This document shows positions 1-8,016 of a stretch of 64,000 bases of DNA, piece after piece. Source of the DNA: DTFZ01 sp050260375 (GTDB lineage Bacteria; Bacillota; Clostridia; Christensenellales; SZUA-584); assembly GCA_050260375.1 (NCBI GenBank), contig JBLNCA010000015.1:32268-96267 (forward strand). The letters run 5' to 3'. How positions within the stretch are numbered: position 1 is the first letter of the stretch; each line of letters opens with the position of its first letter. The notes under the pieces are model-generated. The model had not been told where the DNA came from, did not search any database, and worked only from the letters and a program-made list of their open reading frames with translations. Made by a program: the position numbers and the translations under genes.

Positions 1-55
1 CCGAAAGGTCTTTGCCCTCTATGAGCAGCTGCGTGTCAAATTTGTAATCCAGCAT
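1..55 (-). CDS. 5' end of an unrecognised gene, cut by the window edge
   Basis: The reverse strand reads ATG at 55-53 followed by an open frame to the edge that begins MLDYKFDTQLLIEGKDLS. A GGAG ribosome binding site lies about 8 bases upstream of the ATG. Only 18 residues are visible, so I do not assign a function. The start is supported by the binding site and by the AT-rich non-coding stretch that follows. Confidence 0.55.
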   Translation of the reverse strand, partial: MLDYKFDTQLLIEGKDLS

Positions 56-171
56 ATTTTTTCTCCGCATATCGAATTTTCTATTTTTCATGTTAATGCA
101 AACGCAGCGGTAAATCAACGCCGCCATCAGCCATTTATACACTGAAAAATCCCTGCATACTAAAAAAGCCG

Positions 172-201
172 TTGACACAAACGCCAAGGCTGTGGTATAT
201 T
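172..201 (+). promoter_or_regulatory. Sigma-A type promoter upstream of the decayed surface-protein remnant
   Basis: TTGACA at 172-177 and TATATT at 196-201 are separated by 18 bases, followed by an AT-rich leader of about 95 bases. It points toward the remnant at 299 and is probably the surviving promoter of the gene whose 3' end remains there. Confidence 0.5.
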
Positions 202-298
202 ATAATTTACGGAATGTAAATATTTATATTAATTACAATATTATACTAGCGCATTTCGGATGGTTTGTCAAGTGTTTTTTTGAAGGGAGAGGGTTTTT

Positions 299-569
299 AT
301 GGGCGGTTTTTCGCTGACCACACAAAGCGGGCTTGCTCCGCGCTTCAGCCTGGGCGTGGCGGAATATACCGTTGTTTTGCCCGCGAAAAAAAGCTCGGTG
401 TCGATATCCGCAAGGGCGGCGGGGTATAAGGCGAGAGTGACGATAGACGGCGCGAAAAAGTCGTCCAAGAAGGTAGTGCTGGCAACGGGCAGAGCGCCGT
501 GGTACGCGTCATTGTTGCGGCGCAGCGGGCAACACGAAAGAATACCTGATAACGGTGATAAGGCAATAA
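299..569 (+). pseudogene. Decayed C-terminal cadherin-like beta-sandwich cassette of a fourth surface protein
   Basis: From about 325 the DNA is almost identical to the last repeat of the proteins at 815-3835 and 8017-10812 (for example the block encoding SARAAGYKARVTIDGA). There is a good ribosome binding site (GAAGGGAGAGGG) before ATG 299, but no signal peptide follows. Compared with the intact copies one base is missing in the stretch after VVLA (near 485) and another in the glutamine-alanine stretch near 527, so the frame leaves the family sequence. The 3' flank, including the downstream terminator, also matches the flanks of the intact genes. I read it as the 3' remnant of a deleted paralogue joined to an upstream promoter. 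Confidence 0.75.
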
Positions 570-583
570 ACGGAATGGACTTA

Positions 584-613
584 AGGGAGCTTCAAAGAGA
601 GGCTCCTTTTTTC
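584..613 (+). terminator. Rho-independent terminator of the remnant
   Basis: GGGAGC and GGCTCC arms around a short loop are followed by TTTTTT. The same kind of hairpin ends the genes at 3835 and 10812, which supports common ancestry of the 3' flanks. Confidence 0.7.
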
Positions 614-694
614 GTATAGTATCTCCATTAAGCCAAGGGATGTATTGGATATAAATTGGGTGTAAACCCCGGCTATATTTTACAGAAATGCCAA

Positions 695-723
695 TTGAAA
701 TTGTATGCATAATATGATAGAAT
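695..723 (+). promoter_or_regulatory. Sigma-A type promoter of the protease gene
   Basis: TTGAAA (695-700) and TAGAAT (718-723) are spaced by 17 bases, 92 bases before the ATG at 815. Confidence 0.5.
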
Positions 724-814
724 ATATCGAATTATACCATTAATAAAAAACTGTTCCATCCTATTCCACAAAATAGTTTTATATATCCGAAAACTGTGTA
801 TTGGAGGAGAAAAA

Positions 815-3800
815 ATGAATAAGAGATTTGTAGCCGCTTTTCTTATCGCGGTTTTGTTGTTCTCCGCTTTTTCGGGTGCTTCTTTTGCGGAAGGAGAGGC
901 CGCAGCGTCCGGTGAGCCGCAGGTAACGGAGAGCCCGCAGACGACCGAGGAGCCGCAGCCAACCGATACGCCTGCGCCTACGGAAACGCCCGAACCATCT
1001 GAGACGCCTGCTCCTACTGACACTCCTGCGCCAACAGAGACGCCCGAGCCGTCTGAGACGCCTGCGCCTACAGAGACGCCCGCACCTACGGAAACGCCCG
1101 CGCCTACGGAGACGCCCGCGCCTACGGAGACGCCGGGAGCAGCCGTTAAGGAAGGCGCTCTGGATTTAAGCGCTTTAAAGCAACGCTTGAGCGGCATTGA
1201 GAAGAAGCTCTCGACTAACATACTCCAGCTTGTAAACGAAAGCTTCCTGCCGAAGGGCGCCACGAAGGAAGAGCTTATGACGCAGATGGAAGCGCAGGGA
1301 CAGATAATGGAGAGGCCGGTAACGAACGGCGCTCGCAGCGCCCCGGCGGACACATACCTCTATGTATATATCCGTATGAAGCAGGGCAGCAGTTTTAATG
1401 TCATTAAGCCATATGTCGCGGAAATAGTGAACAGCGACGCGGACTATGCCCTTGCAGCGGCCTATGTGGAATTGAAAAACATTGAACCTCTTGCGGCGCT
1501 TGACGAGGTTGTCAGTATAACTGAGGTCATTGCGCCGGTGGTCAATGCCGGTTCGGTAACGAGCCAGGGCGATTCGCTGCTCAATGCAGACCAGATGCGC
1601 GCGGCAACGGGCTATAGCGGTGCGGGCGTAAAGGTCGGCATTATATCTGACGGCGTTGACAATCTGGCAAGCGCTGTGGCTAGCGGCAATCTGCCTTCAA
1701 ATGTAACGGTGCTCAGCAATACCCAGTCCGGTGACGAAGGCACGGCCATGCTGGAGATAGTGCACGACTTGGCGCCCGGCGCCAGCCTTTACTTCCACGA
1801 CTGCGGATCAAACACTATAGCTTTCAACCAAGCGATAACAAACCTTGTGAACGCGGGGTGCAATATAATATGCGATGATATCAGCTGGCCGGGGCAGCCG
1901 TACTTTGAGGACGGTATCATCGCACGGCATGTCCAGGATATGCTCGCCGCGTACGACATAACTTACGTCTCCTCGGCCGGGAACTCGGCGGAAGAGCATT
2001 ATCAGGGAGTATACCGCGATACAGGGCTGGGATATCATGATTTCAGCGGCGGGGCTAACCCTGCTCAGCCTTACTTGCGCTGCTTATTAAAGCCCAGGGG
2101 CAGTATAATGGTATTTTTGGAATGGAACGATCCGTTCGGCGGCTCATCGAACGATTACGACCTTTATCTGTATGAAGGTTCCACGCTGCTGGGCTACAGT
2201 ATGAGATGGCAGTTCGTTGGAAACAGCGATCCCATTGAAATGGTGCAATACACCAATCAAAGCAGCCGCGATATGATAGTTTCAATAAGAGTTAAAAAAT
2301 TCTATACCAATGCTGATAAGACGCTGGAGCTTTACGCTTATTGCAGCGGAGGCTATATGGAAGACGCCTATTTAGTCTCCGGGGATTCAATATTCGGGCA
2401 TGCCGCAGTGCCGGGAGTAATCTGCGTGGGCGCCGCGGATGCAGCTACGCCGAATGAAATAGAATCATTTTCTTCCAGAGGGCCTGTAACGATGCTTACC
2501 GAAACACGGCAGAAGCCTGACATATGCGGCATAGACGGCGTGTATGTAAGCGGGGCGGGCGGTTTCGGAGAATATGAGGGAGGCCGTTATTACTTCTTCG
2601 GAACCAGTGCGGCGGCTCCGCATGTTGCGGCGGTGGCTGCGCTGCTAAAATCGCGTTTCCCGCTTATGCCCGCATCGCAGATAAAACAGATTATACTGAA
2701 CACCGCTGTCGATCTGGGCACCCCGGGCTATGACAACGCGTACGGGTACGGCAGGGCGAATACTCTTGCCGCTGCGAACAGTTTGCTGTATTTCGGATTC
2801 GACAGTCAGGGGGGAACGGGCGTACCGCCGATAACAACGTACTACGGCGACGTTGTATGGGCGCCCGTCGCGCCTTCTAGATGGGGATACAACTTCACGG
2901 GCTGGTATTTAGACCCCGGCTGTACCATACCATGCTATTTCCCATACACGGTACTCTACAGCCAAACGGTTTATGCCGGGTGGGCGCCGCAGCCGCAGAC
3001 GAACCTGCTTGCCGGCGCGGGCCTTTCGTCCGGGTACTTAAACCGCGCTTTCTCTCCGGCGGTAACGAGCTACAAGATAACTATTGGCGAGAATGACGGG
3101 AGCTTCACGCTTACGCCTATAAAGCAGTATGACGGCGCGGCGATGACCATTAACAGACGGGCTCAGTCAAGCTATACCGTAAATCTCGCGAACGGCAAGA
3201 GCGCGAAGATAACCGTTAAGGTGACGCTGGGCAGGAAGTCGAAGACTTACACGTTCACCGTAACGAGGCCAAAGTCTTCGAACAACTATTTAAGCTCTAT
3301 AACAGCGTCGGCGGGTACTTGGAGCCAGGCGTTCGACCCCAATGTTGCGAATTATACGCTGTATCTCGACGAGAACACAAAGAGCGTGGCGATAAGGGCC
3401 GCCGCCGCGGCGGGCAAGGTTGCAAGGGTATCGCCCGCGTCAAAGAAGATATCGCTTAACAACGGACAGTCGAAGACGCTGAAGATAACAGTAAGGGCGC
3501 AATCGGGCGCGAGGCGTACGTATACTGTAACCGTGGTGCGCGCGCCGTCCACGAACGCTAATCTTAAGTCGCTTAAGGCAAGAGGGCTTGCTCCGCGCTT
3601 CAGCCCGGGCGTGACGGAATATACCGTCGTGCTGCCCACTAATAAAAGCTCGGTATCGGTATCCGCAAGGGCGGCGGGGTATAAGGCGAGAGTGACGATA
3701 GACGGCGCAAGGAGGTCGTCAAAGAAGATAGTGCTGGCAAACGGGCAGAGCGCCGTAGTGCGCGTCACCGTTACGGCGCAGGCGGGCAACACGAAAGAAT

Positions 3801-3835
3801 ACCTGATAACGGTGATAAGGCAACAAACGGAATGA
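815..3835 (+). CDS. Secreted subtilase/sedolisin-like serine protease with surface repeats
   Basis: A 1006-residue secreted protein. The ATG is preceded by GGAGGAG. Residues 1-25 are a signal peptide; 33-107 are a Thr/Pro/Glu linker built of TPAPTE-type repeats; about 110-245 resembles a propeptide; about 255-650 is the protease. The core has D279 in GIISDGVD and the serine S598 in GTSAAAPH, but the usual HGT histidine motif is replaced by DEGTAMLEIVHD (307-318), whose E314-x-x-x-D318 spacing is like the Glu/Asp pair of sedolisins (S53). One Listeria-Bacteroides repeat follows (about 658-727) and three cadherin-like beta-sandwich repeats (about 729-818, 820-908, 910-1005). No LPXTG anchor is seen. 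It is probably an exported protease retained by its repeats; the substrate is unknown. The two neighbouring genes downstream share its C-terminal cassette. Confidence 0.88.
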   Translation: MNKRFVAAFLIAVLLFSAFSGASFAEGEAAASGEPQVTESPQTTEEPQPTDTPAPTETPEPSETPAPTDTPAPTETPEPSETPAPTETPAPTETPAPTETPAPTETPGAAVKEGALDLSALKQRLSGIEKKLSTNILQLVNESFLPKGATKEELMTQMEAQGQIMERPVTNGARSAPADTYLYVYIRMKQGSSFNVIKPYVAEIVNSDADYALAAAYVELKNIEPLAALDEVVSITEVIAPVVNAGSVTSQGDSLLNADQMRAATGYSGAGVKVGIISDGVDNLASAVASGNLPSNVTVLSNTQSGDEGTAMLEIVHDLAPGASLYFHDCGSNTIAFNQAITNLVNAGCNIICDDISWPGQPYFEDGIIARHVQDMLAAYDITYVSSAGNSAEEHYQGVYRDTGLGYHDFSGGANPAQPYLRCLLKPRGSIMVFLEWNDPFGGSSNDYDLYLYEGSTLLGYSMRWQFVGNSDPIEMVQYTNQSSRDMIVSIRVKKFYTNADKTLELYAYCSGGYMEDAYLVSGDSIFGHAAVPGVICVGAADAATPNEIESFSSRGPVTMLTETRQKPDICGIDGVYVSGAGGFGEYEGGRYYFFGTSAAAPHVAAVAALLKSRFPLMPASQIKQIILNTAVDLGTPGYDNAYGYGRANTLAAANSLLYFGFDSQGGTGVPPITTYYGDVVWAPVAPSRWGYNFTGWYLDPGCTIPCYFPYTVLYSQTVYAGWAPQPQTNLLAGAGLSSGYLNRAFSPAVTSYKITIGENDGSFTLTPIKQYDGAAMTINRRAQSSYTVNLANGKSAKITVKVTLGRKSKTYTFTVTRPKSSNNYLSSITASAGTWSQAFDPNVANYTLYLDENTKSVAIRAAAAAGKVARVSPASKKISLNNGQSKTLKITVRAQSGARRTYTVTVVRAPSTNANLKSLKARGLAPRFSPGVTEYTVVLPTNKSSVSVSARAAGYKARVTIDGARRSSKKIVLANGQSAVVRVTVTAQAGNTKEYLITVIRQQTE

Positions 3836-3841
3836 ACTTAG

Positions 3842-3868
3842 AGGAGCTCCTTTGCGGGCTCCTTTTTT
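3842..3868 (+). terminator. Terminator of the protease gene
   Basis: AGGAGC and GCTCCT arms with a TTTTTT tail directly after the stop codon. Confidence 0.75.
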
Positions 3869-4097
3869 GCATAGGCAGTGCCATTTCATGCCTGAAAAAG
3901 AAAAACGGGAAATTGCTAAAATATTTAACTTAAAAGAAAATGAGGAAAATAAATACTATATATAGCAAAATAAATTAAATTATGTTATAATGCAGTCACA
4001 CTTGAATCATTTGCGATCATAATCTGACATTTTGCCCAACACCGTTTGCTTTTCCGGTCGCTTACCTGCAATCCAAAAAAACCTTGGAGGTATTCCG

Positions 4098-7000
4098 ATG
4101 AAAAAGATTGTTTCCATGCTATTAGCCGCGCTGATGATACTTACCGCGCTGCCGCTTGCCGCTCTGGCGGACGACGGTAACGGCGACGGCTATAACGATA
4201 ACGACGTGCAGAAGATAAGCGCGTTTTTGAAACTCGGGGAAGACGGCGTAACGAACGCCGAAAAGCTGGGCTACGCAAGCGCCGACGACCCTGCTGCGTG
4301 GACGGACGTCATATGGGAAAGCGACGGAAGCGAGCTACGCGTTGTCAGTATAAGTTTTTGGAATCCGGCTTTGACCGGAACGCTTGACCTTTCAGGCTGC
4401 GGCGGCTTAAGGGAGCTATATTGCTCAGGCAACATTGAGGCCCTGTCTTTAGACGGCTGTGTTGCCCTTGAGATGCTCGGCTGTAGAGACAACAATTTTA
4501 CATCTCTGGACATAAGCGGTTGCACGGCTATTAAATATATTGAAAGTTACGGCAGCCCGCTAAAAACTATACGCGCAAACATTGAAGGCGCTGAAGTAAC
4601 GCTTGACGCGCCGGACGGATGCGTCAGGATTTTTTACGATAACGATCCCTCCGCATACGTGTTTCCAATGCTAGTTGTTACTGCAGTGCCTGTTTCCCTG
4701 CCGTTTGACAGCTGGACGGGAACGCAGGATGGTGCGCCTTACTCGTCGGACAGTTTGTTTTTAAGCCTTACTCCCGGCTCGGCGTACAGCCTTACCGCGG
4801 GCTTTTCGGGCAATACCGGGTATAACAACCACGACCTGATTAAGATGCAAACGTACCTTGTTCAAGAGCCTCTTGAGTCCGGCTATTGCAACGCCAGGGT
4901 GCTTGGCTACAACGCCGGCCCGTCCACATGGAGCGGAGTAACATGGGATAACTCTACGCCGAAGCGCCTCGCGGCTATCAACTGGGACGACAAGGGTAAT
5001 GCGGGTGAACTCGACCTTTCCGGCTGTACATCGCTTGAAACGGTGAGTTGTTCCAATAATACAGAGACTATAACTCTTGACTTAAGCGGCTGTACGTCGC
5101 TTACAAGCATAAACTGGCCGTACGGCTTTCTGCACGAACTCAACGTTGATGGCTGCACGGCTCTTACGAGCTTGGTTTGTGACAGAAACTGTTTAGACGA
5201 GCTTGACCTAACCGATTGCACCAGGCTTTCGCATATTTCATGCTCTGGGCTCGAGCATATAAAAGCTTACCTTAATAACACATTAGTAGACCTTACGGCC
5301 GCGGGGCAGGGAAATATCGGCCTGTCGTACGACGGCGGCGAGATCGCCTATGCGACGGCTGTTCCGATTGGTTCGCAGTTTTACAGCTGGAACTTCGAGT
5401 ACGGGCAGACGCTTTCGACCGAACCGGATATAGAGCTGTATCTGGGCGGAGAGGAAAACGCCATATATACCGCCAATTTTATAAACAGCGTTACATATAA
5501 CGAACATGACGTGGATAAGATAAGGGCTTTCCTTTCGCAAGGCTCAAACGCCCAAGCGCTCGGCTACGACATAGACGACCCTGCGACGTGGACTGACGTT
5601 GACTGGGGGACTACGGGAGAAGAGCTTCGAGCCACGTATATAAGCTGGCATAATAACAATCTGACCGGCCCGCTTGACTTGTCGGGCTGCGAGTCGCTGA
5701 AATGTTTAGTCTGCAGTGGAAGTACTCTCGGAACGCTTGACGTAAGCGGCTGCACCGCTCTTTATAGCCTGGTGTGCGATAACTCCGGGCTGACCGGCCT
5801 CGATATTAACGGCTGCGGCGCACTCCAAGGACTTTCTTGCATTCACAATTCGCTCGCTTCTCTCGATATAAGCGGCTGCGGCGAGCTTGAGTATCTATAC
5901 TGCGGCAACAATCCGCTCACCTCTCTTGACGTGAGCGGATTGAGCAAGCTTATTGAGCTTGATTGTTTCGACAATACGATAAGCGCTTTGGATGTAAGCG
6001 GCTGTGTAAACCTTGAAGGCCTATATTGCTCGAATAACGCACTAAGCGAACTGGATTTGGACGGCTGCGAAAAGCTCTCTGCGCTGAACTGCAGCGGCAA
6101 CAACATCGCCTCGCTGGATGTAAGCGGCTGCCCTATAGAGTACCTCGTATGTTCCGATAACCCGCTAAAAATTATACGCGCGAAAGCCGAAGGAAAGTAC
6201 ATAACGATTGCCGGAGCGGGCGGCAATGTACAGTTCTCATACTCGGTATACTACGATGAGCATGATGTAAGGCATATCGACGAGCTGAGCGCAACCGCCG
6301 TACCCGCAGAGCTGCCGTTTACCGGCTGGACGGGGGAGCGGGACGGAGCAGCGTTCGTTTCCGACGCGGCGGAGATAGACTTAACGCCCGGAGTGGAGTA
6401 CGACATTACGGCAAACTTCGGATACCGCGTATATTACGACGGCAACGGGGCTACGCAAGGCACGGCGCCGGTTTCCCCTAGCGGGTACGGCGAGGGAGAC
6501 GCCGTGACCGTATGCGGCAACACGGGCGGCCTTAAGAAGGAAGGCTTCGAGCTTACGGGCTGGAACACTGCGGCAAACGGCGGAGGTACGCACTACAGCG
6601 CCAACGGCACGGACGGGTTCCTGATGCCTGCGCATGACGTAACGCTTTATGCCGAGTGGACGCCCATAGTATACAGAATAAGCTATGACCTCGAAGGAGG
6701 GCTGGCAAATAATCCCGAAAGCTATACGGTGGAAACGCCGTCGTTCACATTAACTGCCCCAACACGGGCAGGGTACAGGTTTACGGGCTGGAGCGGAACG
6801 GGAATATCGGGAACGGCTATGAGCGTTACTATTGCTATGGGCTCGACAGGCGACAGGGAGTACAGGGCGAACTGGGAAACAAACTCTTTCACCGTGTCGT
6901 TTGATTCGCAGGGCGGAAGCGCCGTTAAGCCGGTACAGGCGGAAGGCGGCGCAAGGATAATCGAGCCGACTGCGCCGTCGCGCGAAGGCTATACATTCGG

Positions 7001-7877
7001 CGGCTGGTATAAGGAATCGTCGTGCTCAAACGCCTGGAATTTTAATTCGGACACGGTAAGCGCGAATATTACGCTTTACGCGAAATGGACGCCCATAGTG
7101 TATCAAATAATCTACGACCTGAACGCCGGATACGCTCTCAACCCCATATACTATACGGTGGAAAGCCCGAGCTTTACGCTAAATAACCCCGTAAGGTACG
7201 GGTACAACTTTACCGGCTGGACGGGAACGGGGCTTGCCAAAGAGACGATGGTCGTTACCATTCCTACCGGCTCAACTGGCCACAGGATGTATATCGCGAA
7301 CTGGAGCGCGCAGCAGCAAAGCTATTACCTCGCGGGCGTGAGTTTGTCCTCGGGCAGCCTTAATAGGGAGTTTTCAAGGAATATAACGAAATATAAAATA
7401 ACGCTGGGCGAAAATGAGGGAAGCCTTACGCTTACGCCGATTAAAGAATACGACGGCGCGAAGATGACAATAAACAAAAAGACGGTTTCGAGCTGTACCG
7501 TCAATCTCGCAAACGGCAAGAGCGCGAAGATAACCGTTAAGGTGACGCTGGGCAGGAAGTCGAAGACTTACACGTTCACCGTCACGCGCGCGAAGTCTTC
7601 AAACAACTATCTCGGTTCGCTTACGGCTACCGCGGGTACGTGGAGCCAACCCTTTGACCCTGATGTGACAAATTATACGCTGTATCTCGACGAGAACACG
7701 AAGAGCGTGGCGATAAGGGCCGCCGCGGCGGCTGCGGGCAAGGCGGCGAGGGTATCGCCCGCGTCAAAGAAAATTACTCTTAGAAGCGGGCAGTCTAAGA
7801 CTTTCAAGATAACCGTAAGAGCACAGTCGGGAGCGAGGCGTATATACACGATAACGGTAGCGCGCCCGGGCGGCTAA
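4098..7877 (+). CDS. Large secreted leucine-rich-repeat and Listeria-Bacteroides-repeat surface protein
   Basis: A 1259-residue exported protein. The start at 4098 is chosen because GGAGG lies 8 bases upstream and a classic signal peptide (residues 1-24, ending ALA) follows; the longer frame from 4032 has no binding site. Three large units (about residues 25-235, 240-460, 465-775) each open with a YN(D/E)(N/H)DVxKI helix and a PATWTDVxW motif and continue with Cys-bearing leucine-rich repeats of the LDLSGC..L..L.C type. The first unit begins DDGNGDGYNDND, a calcium-loop-like Asp/Asn stretch. Four Listeria-Bacteroides (InlB B-type) repeats with the FTGW and YAxW signatures follow (about 776-1072), then two cadherin-like beta sandwiches (about 1075-1165 and 1168-1255). 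Family knowledge suggests a surface adhesin or carbohydrate/protein binding role; the ligand cannot be deduced. No cell-wall sorting signal is present. Confidence 0.85.
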   Translation: MKKIVSMLLAALMILTALPLAALADDGNGDGYNDNDVQKISAFLKLGEDGVTNAEKLGYASADDPAAWTDVIWESDGSELRVVSISFWNPALTGTLDLSGCGGLRELYCSGNIEALSLDGCVALEMLGCRDNNFTSLDISGCTAIKYIESYGSPLKTIRANIEGAEVTLDAPDGCVRIFYDNDPSAYVFPMLVVTAVPVSLPFDSWTGTQDGAPYSSDSLFLSLTPGSAYSLTAGFSGNTGYNNHDLIKMQTYLVQEPLESGYCNARVLGYNAGPSTWSGVTWDNSTPKRLAAINWDDKGNAGELDLSGCTSLETVSCSNNTETITLDLSGCTSLTSINWPYGFLHELNVDGCTALTSLVCDRNCLDELDLTDCTRLSHISCSGLEHIKAYLNNTLVDLTAAGQGNIGLSYDGGEIAYATAVPIGSQFYSWNFEYGQTLSTEPDIELYLGGEENAIYTANFINSVTYNEHDVDKIRAFLSQGSNAQALGYDIDDPATWTDVDWGTTGEELRATYISWHNNNLTGPLDLSGCESLKCLVCSGSTLGTLDVSGCTALYSLVCDNSGLTGLDINGCGALQGLSCIHNSLASLDISGCGELEYLYCGNNPLTSLDVSGLSKLIELDCFDNTISALDVSGCVNLEGLYCSNNALSELDLDGCEKLSALNCSGNNIASLDVSGCPIEYLVCSDNPLKIIRAKAEGKYITIAGAGGNVQFSYSVYYDEHDVRHIDELSATAVPAELPFTGWTGERDGAAFVSDAAEIDLTPGVEYDITANFGYRVYYDGNGATQGTAPVSPSGYGEGDAVTVCGNTGGLKKEGFELTGWNTAANGGGTHYSANGTDGFLMPAHDVTLYAEWTPIVYRISYDLEGGLANNPESYTVETPSFTLTAPTRAGYRFTGWSGTGISGTAMSVTIAMGSTGDREYRANWETNSFTVSFDSQGGSAVKPVQAEGGARIIEPTAPSREGYTFGGWYKESSCSNAWNFNSDTVSANITLYAKWTPIVYQIIYDLNAGYALNPIYYTVESPSFTLNNPVRYGYNFTGWTGTGLAKETMVVTIPTGSTGHRMYIANWSAQQQSYYLAGVSLSSGSLNREFSRNITKYKITLGENEGSLTLTPIKEYDGAKMTINKKTVSSCTVNLANGKSAKITVKVTLGRKSKTYTFTVTRAKSSNNYLGSLTATAGTWSQPFDPDVTNYTLYLDENTKSVAIRAAAAAAGKAARVSPASKKITLRSGQSKTFKITVRAQSGARRIYTITVARPGG

Positions 7878-7889
7878 CATATTAAATGT

Positions 7890-7920
7890 AAAAAGGGCTC
7901 CATAAGGGGGTCCCTTTTTA
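7890..7920 (+). terminator. Terminator of the repeat protein gene
   Basis: AAAAGGG and TCCCTTTTT arms around an ATAAG loop, ending in a T run. Confidence 0.7.
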
Positions 7921-7930
7921 TTTGCTTTCG

Positions 7931-7959
7931 GTGAAAAATTAATATATTTAAGTTATAAT
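7931..7959 (+). promoter_or_regulatory. Promoter of the Ig-like surface protein
   Basis: GTGAAA (7931-7936) and TATAAT (7954-7959) with a 17-base spacer. Because the -10 box abuts position 7960, translation must start further down, which supports the ATG at 8017. Confidence 0.6.
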
Positions 7960-8016
7960 ATGGAATATATAGCATTTTGCACCGGTGTCTTTCAGCCATC
8001 AATTTGGAGGCGAGCC

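Noticed and set aside
4032..4097. Upstream extension of the leucine-rich-repeat protein
   Set aside because: The signal peptide and GGAGG site place the start at 4098.
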